DNA of 9,684 nucleotides from an uncultured Paracoccaceae bacterium (GTDB taxonomy: Bacteria > Pseudomonadota > Alphaproteobacteria > Rhodobacterales > Rhodobacteraceae), in NCBI GenBank assembly GCA_937900975.1, contig CALCPC010000768.1:1-9684 (forward strand), written 5' to 3'. Numbering within the stretch: the first letter of the stretch is position 1; the number at the start of each line of letters is the position of its first letter. The position numbers and the translations under genes were made by a program. Of the stretch, positions 1 through 7,754 are shown one piece after another. Below the pieces are notes generated by a model. That model searched no databases and was not told the DNA's origin. It saw only the letters and a program-made list of their open reading frames with translations.

Positions 1-361
1 GCGCGAATGGCACCGACATGCGTCGGACAAACGTGCCCAACCCGCGGGCCGGGTGGACGTTCTGGAAGATGCAAGGCAAAGCGGTGGCGTTGGTTCACGC
101 GGTCTCGGTGCATGGCAACATGTGCTGCATTTGCGAACACGGCCGCGCGTGCGCGCAACGCCGAACGGCCCATAAAAGCCCCCCGACTGCGCGCTTGAGC
201 GATTCTTGATCAAGGCTGACCTGCTTTGAACGGAAAATGCCCTGGCCGCGCCGATTTGCTGGGGGCTTTGCCGCGCTTCGTGAAGTTCCTGAGACATCAG
301 GCACGCCATACAGCGTTGATTTCAGGCCGTTTTAGGTGATCCCGGTTTTTCACGAGATGCT
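1..361. other. Left-edge interval without a confident gene
   Basis: No reading frame here has both a convincing start and a recognisable product. One plus-strand frame is open from the left edge to a TGA at 207-209 and is listed separately. A minus-strand frame starting at 173 also stays open to the edge, but its third-position GC is only about 60 percent by hand count. Between 210 and 361 I see no gene. There is one small inverted repeat, CCTGA-GACA-TCAGG at 288-301, with no T-run, so it is not a convincing terminator for hemW, which ends at 362 on the minus strand. No tRNA-like fold was recognised. Confidence 0.5.
3..209 (+). CDS. Possible 3' end of a gene truncated by the window edge (hypothetical)
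   Basis: The frame is open from the first bases of the window to TGA at 207-209, giving about 68 residues. By hand count about three quarters of its codons end in G or C, close to the real genes nearby and higher than the competing frames, which is the only compositional support. The readable part contains a tryptophan-rich stretch, GWTFWK, and later a cysteine-rich CCIC. GWTFW weakly recalls the end of RAMA/DUF4357-like modules, but this is only a resemblance and no function is proposed. An internal ATG at 18 would give a 63-residue ORF but lacks a clear ribosome binding site. The frame could equally be chance in GC-rich DNA. Confidence 0.2.
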   Translation, partial: ANGTDMRRTNVPNPRAGWTFWKMQGKAVALVHAVSVHGNMCCICEHGRACAQRRTAHKSPPTARLSDS

Positions 362-1510
362 TTAGGCTGCGCTCTCTCTCGGCAGTAATTCGGCGACAAG
401 CGTGTTCAGGAGCAGATTTCCACGCGCCGTCGCGCGCAGGGTGTCGCCGGCGCGGTGCAAAAGCCCCTCATCTTCAAAAAAGCCGGTATCGAGATCGGAT
501 ATCCCAAGGGTCGCCAAACGCCGAAGGGATATCCCCCGACGCAGCCGCAACCCCATCATCAGATACTCGGCAGCATGGTCAAAACCCGTATTCATTTCTT
601 CCGACACAATGCCGTGGCCATGTTTTCCGACCCGCTCTAGCCAGACCTCGGGCATCAGTTCGGTTTCCGTCCCGATGCGCGGGGCGGTTCCAAAGCGGCC
701 ATGGGCGCCGGGACCGATCCCGATGAAATCGCGCGCCATCCAATAGACCAGGTTGTGACGGCTTTCACACCCGGGTTTGGCATGGTTCGACACTTCGTAA
801 GCGGGTAGACCGGCGGCCTCGGTCAGCGCTTGCGTCACCTCGTAGAACGCGGCGCTGAGCGCGGGGCTGGGCAAACCGCGCAACCGGCCGCGCGCGTGGA
901 GCGCGCCAAACCGGGTGCCCGGCTCCACCGTCAGTTGGTAAAGCGACAGGTGGTCGGCGGTCATGTCCAGCGCTTCGCGCAGTTCTTTTTCCCAGTCTGC
1001 AAGGCTTTGGCGTTGCCGCGCGTAAATCAGGTCAAAGCTGACCCGGGGAAAGGTTTTTTGCGCGGTATCGAAGGCCCGCTTTGCGTCCGCTGCGCTGTGC
1101 AGCCGCCCCAAAGCCTTTAGATCCGCATCGCGGAGGGCCTGCACCCCAAGTGAAACACGGCCGACCCCGGCTGCGCGAAACTCTGCAAATCGGCCAGCCT
1201 CAACAGAGCTTGGGTTCGCTTCCAGCGTGATTTCTGCGGCGGGGTCGAGGTCCCAGTGATGGCCGATGTCGGCGAGGATCGCGGCGACCGTTTCGGGCGC
1301 CATCAAGCTGGGCGTGCCACCGCCGAAAAAAATGCTTACCACCCGTCGGTCGGGCAAACGCGCCGCCATGGTTGCCAATTCGGACAACAGCGCCCTGCGC
1401 CATGCGCTGTGGTCGACCGCTTGGCGAACGTGGGAGTTGAAGTCGCAGTAAGGGCATTTGGCCGCGCAAAAGGGCCAGTGGACGTAGACGCCAAGCGTCG
1501 GCTTATCCAT
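362..1510 (-). CDS. hemW: HemW, radical SAM heme chaperone
   Basis: HemW binds heme and a 4Fe-4S cluster with S-adenosylmethionine and delivers heme to membrane respiratory proteins; it is often mislabelled as oxygen-independent coproporphyrinogen III oxidase (HemN). At 382 residues it has the usual HemW length. The cluster motif is near the N-terminus: C15, C19 and C22 in a CxxxCxxC pattern, followed by Phe24 where true HemN enzymes carry a fourth Cys (CxC). That Phe is the main reason for calling HemW rather than HemN. The SAM-binding GGGTPS lies at 63-68, TLEANPSS at 95-102 and LYQLTVEPGT near 190, with a HemW-type C-terminal domain at the end. The start ATG lies inside the end of rdgB (8 nt overlap), so translation is probably coupled. 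It is the last gene of the minus-strand run. The stop is TAA, with no clear terminator after it. Confidence 0.95.
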   Translation of the reverse strand: MDKPTLGVYVHWPFCAAKCPYCDFNSHVRQAVDHSAWRRALLSELATMAARLPDRRVVSIFFGGGTPSLMAPETVAAILADIGHHWDLDPAAEITLEANPSSVEAGRFAEFRAAGVGRVSLGVQALRDADLKALGRLHSAADAKRAFDTAQKTFPRVSFDLIYARQRQSLADWEKELREALDMTADHLSLYQLTVEPGTRFGALHARGRLRGLPSPALSAAFYEVTQALTEAAGLPAYEVSNHAKPGCESRHNLVYWMARDFIGIGPGAHGRFGTAPRIGTETELMPEVWLERVGKHGHGIVSEEMNTGFDHAAEYLMMGLRLRRGISLRRLATLGISDLDTGFFEDEGLLHRAGDTLRATARGNLLLNTLVAELLPRESAA

Positions 1511-2129
1511 CGGCGAGATGCGCTTTCAGTTTGGCGAAGGCGACGGCGCGGTGGCTGATCGCGTGTTTCTCGTCGGCGGGTATCTCGCCAAAGGTTTCCG
1601 ACCTGCCATTGGGTTGGAAGATGGGATCGAAGCCAAAGCCAAGCGTGCCGCGCATGGGCCAAACAAGGTGGCCCTCCACCGCGCCTTCAAACACCAGGTT
1701 TTCACCATCGGGCCACATCAGACACAAGGTGCAGACAAAGCGGGCGGTGCGCAGGGCGGGGGGCGTGGGGGAGGCGCTTGCGTCATGGTCTTTTATCCAT
1801 CGCCTGACTCTCTGCATAGCCATCGGGAAGGAGCGGCCGTGACCGGTTTCCGCCCAATCTGCCGTATAGACGCCGGGACGCCCGGAGAGGGCCGTAACCT
1901 CTAACCCGCTGTCATCCGACAGGGCCGGCAGCCCGGTGCCGCGCGCGGCGATGCCTGCTTTCAACCGGGCGGTTGCGGCGAAGGTCGTGCCGTCCTCCAC
2001 GTGTTCTGACATCCCATGCTCGTCTGCGGTGCTGACGGCGATGCCGAAAGGTGTTACCAACGCCTCAATCTCGCGAAGTTTTCCGCGGTTGTGGGAGGCG
2101 AGCACCAGCCGGTCGCCGACGCGCCTCAT
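1503..2129 (-). CDS. rdgB: RdgB/HAM1, dITP/XTP pyrophosphatase
   Basis: This cytoplasmic house-cleaning enzyme hydrolyses non-canonical purine triphosphates (dITP, ITP, XTP) to monophosphate and pyrophosphate, keeping deaminated purines out of DNA and RNA. The 208 residues fit the family. Visible motifs are SHNRGK at 12-17 (substrate loop with the conserved Asn and Lys), LSDDSGLEV at 70-78 (the two Asp at 72-73 include the catalytic and metal-binding residues), [11 protein letters not shown] at 161-171, and the C-terminal EKHAISHRA with SHR at 192-194. The segment after GRPGVY reads TADWAE where E. coli has SARY; I believe this is a variant common in Rhodobacteraceae rather than damage. The start overlaps the rph stop as ATGA (4 nt) and the end overlaps hemW by 8 nt, indicating one coupled operon. 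Confidence 0.95.
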   Translation of the reverse strand: MRRVGDRLVLASHNRGKLREIEALVTPFGIAVSTADEHGMSEHVEDGTTFAATARLKAGIAARGTGLPALSDDSGLEVTALSGRPGVYTADWAETGHGRSFPMAMQRVRRWIKDHDASASPTPPALRTARFVCTLCLMWPDGENLVFEGAVEGHLVWPMRGTLGFGFDPIFQPNGRSETFGEIPADEKHAISHRAVAFAKLKAHLADG

Positions 2130-2842
2130 CGGGCGATGGCTTCGGCTTGGGCCGCTTTCAACGCGGCACAGCCCTTTTCGGCCAGATCCAGCAAACGGTC
2201 GAGATCCCTGCGGCTAAACGGGGCGCCTTCGGCCGATCCCTGAACCTCGATCAGCGTGCCCGCGCCGGTCAGCACGAAATTGGCGTCGGTGCCAGCCTCG
2301 CTATCCTCGGCATAGTCGAGGTCGAGCACCGCTTGCCCGCCGTAAAGCCCGCAACTGACCGCAACGACGTGGTCGGTCAGCGGGTCGGTCTTGATCTCGC
2401 CTTTCGCGCGCAGGGTTTGCAGCGCAAGCGACAGCGCCACCCAGCCGCCCGTGATCGACGCGCACCGGGTGCCGCCATCGGCCTGGATCACGTCGCAATC
2501 GACGGTGATCTGCCGTTCGCCAAGCGCCGAGCGGTCGATGCCGGCCCGCAGGCTGCGCCCGATCAGACGTTGGATTTCCTGGGTGCGGCCCGATTGCTTG
2601 CCCGCCGCGGCCTCCCGCCGGTTGCGGCTGCCGGTCGCGCCGGGCAGCATCCCGTATTCCGCCGTCACCCAGCCCAGGCCGGTGTTGCGCAGCCAGGGGG
2701 GCACACGCTCTTCCAGCGAGGCGGTGCAGATGACATGCGTGTCGCCGCATCGGATCAGGCAACTGCCGGCCGCATGTTTGACGATCCCGGTTTCGATGGT
2801 GATATCCCGCATTTGATCGACGGACCGGCCTGATGGGCGCAT
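2126..2842 (-). CDS. rph: RNase PH
   Basis: RNase PH is a phosphate-dependent 3'-to-5' exoribonuclease that trims tRNA precursor 3' ends, acting as a cytoplasmic hexameric ring. With the start at 2842 the protein has 238 residues, the family's usual length, and opens with the typical MRPSGR. A longer ORF extends 15 codons upstream, but the strong Shine-Dalgarno GGGAGGT at 2847-2853, four bases before this ATG, fixes the start here. Key residues are in place: [13 protein letters not shown] at 33-45, [14 protein letters not shown] near 64-77, phosphate-binding Arg86 within [18 protein letters not shown], and the metal-site aspartates Asp180 and Asp186. It is followed without a gap by rdgB (ATGA overlap). 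Upstream lies an 81 nt gap to the HAD gene. In many alphaproteobacteria rph is divergent from hrcA-grpE; here it is not. Confidence 0.96.
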   Translation of the reverse strand: MRPSGRSVDQMRDITIETGIVKHAAGSCLIRCGDTHVICTASLEERVPPWLRNTGLGWVTAEYGMLPGATGSRNRREAAAGKQSGRTQEIQRLIGRSLRAGIDRSALGERQITVDCDVIQADGGTRCASITGGWVALSLALQTLRAKGEIKTDPLTDHVVAVSCGLYGGQAVLDLDYAEDSEAGTDANFVLTGAGTLIEVQGSAEGAPFSRRDLDRLLDLAEKGCAALKAAQAEAIAR

Positions 2843-2846
2843 GCGC

Positions 2847-2853
2847 ACCTCCC
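2847..2853 (-). promoter_or_regulatory. Strong Shine-Dalgarno that sets the rph start
   Basis: On the minus strand this reads GGGAGGT, four bases before the ATG at 2842. It is the best ribosome binding site in the minus-strand cluster and decides against the longer upstream ORF for rph. The 81 nt spacer between the HAD gene and rph (2843-2923) also holds a small hairpin, GCGGC-AAG-GCCGC on the minus strand (2906-2918), without a T-run, so I do not call a terminator there. Confidence 0.8.
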
Positions 2854-2923
2854 GCTTTTGTGCTGTGGGGTGACGCCTTACTGCCAATTGCCGGCGGGGT
2901 CCACAGCGGCCTTGCCGCGGGCT

Positions 2924-3799
2924 TTAGCGCAGGAAACCGATGGCCGCGGTTGGGGTCAGCGCGGCGCGGTCCAGGAAGGTGGCGAGCGCATCCGCGTCGG
3001 GATTGGCGTCGTGTGTCTTGGTATCCTCCGCCGCCAATCCGCCCGTGACAAGCACGCTGTCCAGGTCTTCGGCAACGGCGCCCTTCACATCGGTCGCGAT
3101 GCCATCGCCGATGCACAGGATCCGGAGCGGATCGACGGCCCGGCCCCGCAAAGCCTCGGCGCGTCTGCGGGCGAGGTCGTAGATGGGGGGATGGGGTTTG
3201 CCGAAATAAAAGACCGCACCGCCCAGCGCTGCATAGGCTTCGGCCAATGCACCAGCGCAATAGATGCGCTTGTCCCCAACATCGACGATGACATCGGGGT
3301 TGGCGCACAGCATTTTTAGGCCGCGCGCCTTTGCGGTGGCCAGGATCAGCCGGTAATCCTCGGGCGTTTCGGTGCGGTCGTCGTAAAGACCGGTGCAGAC
3401 GACGCCCTCCGCCTCCTCTATCGCGACGCGCTCGATGGGCAGCGGAGCACCGGTTTCGTCTTGAAAAAAGGTGATGTCGCGGTCAGGCCCAAGGTGGAAG
3501 ACGCGGCTGCCGAATTGACCGTTTGCGAGGGCGGCCTGCGCGGCATCGCCGGACGAGGCGATGTCGTCCCAGCAATCGTCGGGTGCGCCAAGGGCCGCGA
3601 TCTGCGCTTTGACCGAGACGCGCGGTCGGGGCGAGTTGGTGAGCAGGACCACAGAACCGCCGCCCGCGCGAAAGGATTGCAACGCGGCAACGGCGTCGGG
3701 GTAGACCGCGACACCGTTGTGAAGACAGCCCCACAGGTCGCAGTAAAGCACGTCGTAACGGTGCGCGATCTCGGACAGGGAAGAGAGGATCGGGGTCAT
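2924..3799 (-). CDS. HAD-superfamily class IIA protein (TIGR01459 type), function unknown
   Basis: The 291 residues have the layout of class IIA haloacid-dehalogenase-like proteins, with the large cap domain inserted between motifs II and III. Motif I is near the N-terminus: YCDLWGCLHNG with Asp21 as predicted nucleophile. The usual DxDG is DxWG here, so the second Asp (general acid/base in HAD phosphatases) is Trp23. Motif II is LLTNSPRP (Thr54), motif III Lys201 in FGKPHPP, and motif IV IGDGIATDVKG with Asp232 and Asp237. DxWG is, as I recall, typical of the TIGR01459 group, whose substrate is not established. Family relatives include NagD-like nucleotide or sugar phosphatases. It sits 27 nt after the TraB-like gene and 81 nt before rph, so cotranscription with both is likely. 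A GAGG stretch a few bases before the ATG can serve as ribosome binding site. Confidence 0.85.
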   Translation of the reverse strand: MTPILSSLSEIAHRYDVLYCDLWGCLHNGVAVYPDAVAALQSFRAGGGSVVLLTNSPRPRVSVKAQIAALGAPDDCWDDIASSGDAAQAALANGQFGSRVFHLGPDRDITFFQDETGAPLPIERVAIEEAEGVVCTGLYDDRTETPEDYRLILATAKARGLKMLCANPDVIVDVGDKRIYCAGALAEAYAALGGAVFYFGKPHPPIYDLARRRAEALRGRAVDPLRILCIGDGIATDVKGAVAEDLDSVLVTGGLAAEDTKTHDANPDADALATFLDRAALTPTAAIGFLR

Positions 3800-3826
3800 G
3801 GGCGCCTCGGCTGTTGCCGTCTGTGC

Positions 3827-4816
3827 CTAATCGCTGAGCGCGCGCACTTCAAACCCTTCCGCCTGCAAAAGCGCGAGCAACCCGTTTTCCCCCGGAAGAT
3901 GCAGCGCGCCCACAGCGACGACGGCGCCGCCTTCGGCCAAGGCGGGCAGCATCCGGTCGATCCAGCGGCGGTTTCGGTCGGTCAGCAGGATATCTTCGAA
4001 AAAGGACAGATAGGGGTCGATCGTGCCGGGGTCGGTCAACGTTTCGGCCTCAAGCTCTGCAAAGGCCCAGATCTTCCAGATCTCGCCCGCGCGGTAAAGC
4101 GCGGCTGCGGTGGCCAGGTGATCCTCCGCATGGGCTGCCATCGGCAGGCTGGCGAGCACCGCAGTCAGCTGTTCGTCGTAAGTCGGCGCGGTGAGCAGAT
4201 CGACAAACTCCTCCGCGCGGTCGAGCGCGGTGACCGGAACGGACTTGGCATGCGCCAGCGCCTCAAGCCGCGCATCGAGGATCGCATCGGGATCTTCGCC
4301 GATCAGACAGGCGGGCAGGGAAAGCGTCAGACCCAGCAGCCAAGGCTGCATCCGGTCATAGACCACCCGTGGGAATTGATAGCTGACCATGATGGCGTCG
4401 AGTTCGGCCATCTGAGCCTCGGTCGCCATATCGCTGACGCGCCGCCCCGATGGCTCAATCATCAGTCCGGGATTGGCGACAAAGCCCATCATCATCGCGC
4501 TTTGCTCGTCCCGTGTCATTTCGACCAGAAGGGTTTTGGCGGCTGCGATGCGCGCCCGGACGGCATCGGGGATCGGCGCGATTTCGGTGTCGGAAAGGTG
4601 CATGGTGCCAAAAACGGTCGAGGTCGCGCCATCCCGCGTCACCTCGAAAAGCCGGCCCCTGGGGAAGGGGACGCCATCGGTGCGGGCGTCGAGCTGCGCG
4701 AGATAGGCGGGCGCGCGATCCAATAGCAGGTTGCGCCCCGCACACGCGGCCTCTGCGGCGAGGGGAAAGACCAGGGTTGCGGTGACGGCCAAGGGCTTTA
4801 GAAGCGCGGTGAGCAT
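3827..4816 (-). CDS. TraB/GumN family protein, exported
   Basis: This 329-residue protein belongs to the TraB/GumN (TIKI-like) family, whose animal TIKI members are metal-dependent proteases; the bacterial role is unknown. An N-terminal signal peptide is visible: a Lys at 7, a hydrophobic core over about 8-20, and a probable signal peptidase I site AEA|A near residue 23. A Cys follows at 25, but the preceding residues do not make a good lipobox. The two family motifs are present: GTMH at 70-73 inside VFGTMHLSD, and GALH near 303-306, followed by the typical C-terminal run PGENGLLALLQAEGFEV. The protein is probably periplasmic. AAGGA at 4826-4830 lies nine bases before the ATG and supports the start. 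It is transcribed divergently from groES over a 182 nt gap and is the first gene of the minus-strand run. Confidence 0.85.
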   Translation of the reverse strand: MLTALLKPLAVTATLVFPLAAEAACAGRNLLLDRAPAYLAQLDARTDGVPFPRGRLFEVTRDGATSTVFGTMHLSDTEIAPIPDAVRARIAAAKTLLVEMTRDEQSAMMMGFVANPGLMIEPSGRRVSDMATEAQMAELDAIMVSYQFPRVVYDRMQPWLLGLTLSLPACLIGEDPDAILDARLEALAHAKSVPVTALDRAEEFVDLLTAPTYDEQLTAVLASLPMAAHAEDHLATAAALYRAGEIWKIWAFAELEAETLTDPGTIDPYLSFFEDILLTDRNRRWIDRMLPALAEGGAVVAVGALHLPGENGLLALLQAEGFEVRALSD

Positions 4817-4882
4817 CGGCGGCGGTCCTTATGCTGGCGAACGGCGGCAGTGGAAAAATTAATCGGCGCTCGGCAGAGGTTA

Positions 4883-4911
4883 TTGACACACCCGGCATAG
4901 GTCCATATCTC
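4883..4911 (+). promoter_or_regulatory. Probable sigma70-type promoter of groESL
   Basis: A consensus -35 box TTGACA lies at 4883-4888. With a 17-base spacer the -10 position is TATCTC at 4906-4911, a weak but acceptable box. The start point would be near 4918, directly beside the CIRCE operator at 4920, which is the expected geometry for HrcA repression. The overlapping CCATAT at 4903-4908 resembles the -10 part of RpoH promoters, so a second, heat-shock sigma input is possible but the spacing to a -35 is not ideal. Confidence 0.55.
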
Positions 4912-4919
4912 CCGCCGCG

Positions 4920-4946
4920 TTAGCACTCCACGATTGTGAGTGATAA
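4920..4946 (+). promoter_or_regulatory. CIRCE operator (HrcA binding site)
   Basis: The sequence is TTAGCACTC, nine spacer bases, then GAGTGATAA. The CIRCE consensus is TTAGCACTC-N9-GAGTGCTAA, so the left arm is perfect and the right arm has one mismatch (A for C at 4943). It sits just after the predicted -10 and 52 bases before the groES start codon. HrcA bound here should repress groESL until heat or unfolded protein occupies GroEL. The hrcA gene is not in this window. Confidence 0.93.
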
Positions 4947-4998
4947 CGGCGGTCCCAACGACGGGCCGTCTTAACGCAACGCAAGGGAGCGATCCGAT

Positions 4999-5310
4999 AT
5001 GAACTTCACACCGCTGCACGATCGCGTGCTTGTCCGTCGCCTCGAAGGCGAAGAGAAAACCGCAGGCGGTCTGATCATTCCGGACACGGCCAAGGAAAAA
5101 CCCGCCGAAGGCGAAATCATCGCCGTTGGCGCCGGTGCCCGGGACGAAGACGGCGACCGCATCTCGATGGACGTCAAAGTTGGCGACCGGATCCTGTTCG
5201 GCAAATGGTCGGGCACAGAGATCAAGATCGACGGTGAAGACCTTCTGATCATGAAAGAGAGCGATATCCTCGGCATTCTCGACGGCAACGCTGCCGCCGC
5301 TGCCGCCTAA
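4999..5310 (+). CDS. groES: GroES co-chaperonin (Hsp10)
   Basis: GroES forms the seven-membered lid of the GroEL folding chamber in the cytoplasm. The 103-residue protein begins [14 protein letters not shown] and carries the mobile loop at about 18-35 ([18 protein letters not shown]), in which GGLII is the hydrophobic contact with Gro[31 protein letters not shown] near the end is typical of alphaproteobacterial GroES. Most relatives stop shortly after this at about 95 residues; here a short tail ending in six alanines follows, encoded by a 9 bp tandem repeat. AAGGGAG at 4983-4989 is a strong ribosome binding site nine bases before the ATG. It is first in an operon with groEL, 36 nt downstream, under the CIRCE operator. 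Confidence 0.98.
   Translation: MNFTPLHDRVLVRRLEGEEKTAGGLIIPDTAKEKPAEGEIIAVGAGARDEDGDRISMDVKVGDRILFGKWSGTEIKIDGEDLLIMKESDILGILDGNAAAAAA
5290..5307 (+). repeat. 9 bp tandem repeat encoding the GroES alanine tail
   Basis: GCTGCCGCC occurs twice in direct succession immediately before the groES stop codon and encodes six alanines. It extends GroES beyond the usual end of the family. A change of copy number would stay in frame. Confidence 0.85.
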
Positions 5311-5334
5311 GCGCTTTCCCCATTCATCGACTAA

Positions 5335-6993
<1,659 letters not shown>

Positions 6994-7012
6994 TCGCCCC
7001 TATAGACGACGG

Positions 7013-7040
7013 AAAAGGGCGCCTTCGGGCGCCCTTTTTT
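7013..7040 (+). terminator. Intrinsic terminator of groESL, bidirectional in form
   Basis: GGGCGCC at 7017-7023, a TTCG tetraloop, and GGCGCCC at 7028-7034 form a perfect seven-pair GC stem followed by six T. Four A precede the stem, so the minus-strand copy also has a T-run and could end transcripts of the convergent Nudix gene. The remaining spacer to 7219 holds no gene that I can support; it contains two loop-less palindromes, a 14-mer at 7065-7078 and a 10-mer at 7135-7144, of unknown meaning. Confidence 0.93.
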
Positions 7041-7219
7041 GTGTTGCGCGCGGCGTTGCGCTCGGCCCCGGCCGGGGCGCCGCTCGGTGAGGACCAAACC
7101 GCGCGCGGACGGGCGGTGTCGAGCGATCTGAAAGAAGCGCGCTTTTTAAAGATGTTCAAAATCAGCGTGCTGCGGGCCGTCAGGCACCATACCATCGCCG
7201 CAGAGGAAGGCCGGACAGG

Positions 7220-7693
7220 TTAGCGCACAATCGGCTCCAACGGATCATAAAGGGCGGAGCCTGTGTCCCGAAAGGCCATGCGGGCGAGGCTGCCGGGTTT
7301 GTGGCGCAGCGTTGCAAGCTCTGCCTCCGTGACAAAGCGGCGCTTGCTGACCACGCCTTCGGGATCGGTCCAGGCCCGGGTCACAATGCCGTCGGCGATG
7401 GTGGCCCGAAAGAAAAGATCGACCTGGTGAAACCCGCCCTTGGGATCATGGAACTCATTCACGCCAACCAGCGCGCCGACGGTGATGCGAAGGCCGGTTT
7501 CCTCATACACTTCCCGCGACAGATTGTCGGGCAGCGACGCCCCCCGCTCAACCCCGCCGCCGGGCGCGCACCAAAGGTCGCTGACGCCCTTGGGATCGGC
7601 CTCGGAATACGCGTTGACAAGCAGAAGCCGCCCGGCGTCCCGGATCAGGGCGCGGACGGCAAGGCGGGGACCGGACATGCCGTACCGTTTCAT
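7220..7693 (-). CDS. Nudix hydrolase (MutT-like), substrate unknown
   Basis: Nudix enzymes cleave nucleoside diphosphates linked to another group X. The protein is 157 residues from the ATG at 7693. The Nudix box runs from about residue 46 to 68: GGGVERGA, then REVYEETGL with Arg60, Glu61, Glu64 and Glu65 intact, so the metal site is present. The first Glu of the consensus GX5E is Ala52 instead. The following NEFHDPKGGFHQVDLFF region is typical of a group common in alphaproteobacteria and sometimes annotated as ADP-ribose pyrophosphatase; I cannot assign the substrate. The start is uncertain: an ATG at 7678 (MSGPRLAVR) fits homologue N-termini equally well and neither has a strong ribosome binding site. 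The same frame stays open upstream to an ATG at 7957, but that part overlaps the divergent transporter gene and is not protein-like. Confidence 0.85.
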   Translation of the reverse strand: MKRYGMSGPRLAVRALIRDAGRLLLVNAYSEADPKGVSDLWCAPGGGVERGASLPDNLSREVYEETGLRITVGALVGVNEFHDPKGGFHQVDLFFRATIADGIVTRAWTDPEGVVSKRRFVTEAELATLRHKPGSLARMAFRDTGSALYDPLEPIVR

Positions 7694-7754
7694 AGACCCG
7701 TGATCCGGGCAAGCGGCCCTTCCCCACGGCGCCGGTGGAGGGCATAAAGCGGCG

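Noticed and set aside
1..173. Minus-strand frame beginning with ATG at 173 and open to the left edge
   Set aside because: Third-position GC is only about 60 percent by hand count, the upstream G-run is a poor ribosome binding site, and the product is not recognisable.
288..301. CCTGA-GACA-TCAGG inverted repeat as a hemW terminator
   Set aside because: The stem is only five pairs and there is no T-run on the minus strand after it.
2301..3308. A 335-codon minus-strand frame overlapping rph and the HAD gene
   Set aside because: It is a different frame of the same strand across two well-supported genes, and its product is an Arg/Pro/His-rich shadow.
3461..4726. A 421-codon open frame on the plus strand opposite the HAD and TraB-like genes
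   Set aside because: The minus strand carries recognisable family motifs in both genes; the plus frame spans their boundary and resembles no protein family.
3827..4816. TraB-like protein as a lipoprotein because of Cys25
   Set aside because: The residues before the Cys (EAA) do not fit a lipobox; an ordinary signal peptidase site near residue 23 fits better.
7041..7223. A 60-codon plus-strand ORF downstream of the groESL terminator
   Set aside because: It begins inside or directly after the terminator, has no ribosome binding site, and overlaps the Nudix stop; the product looks random.
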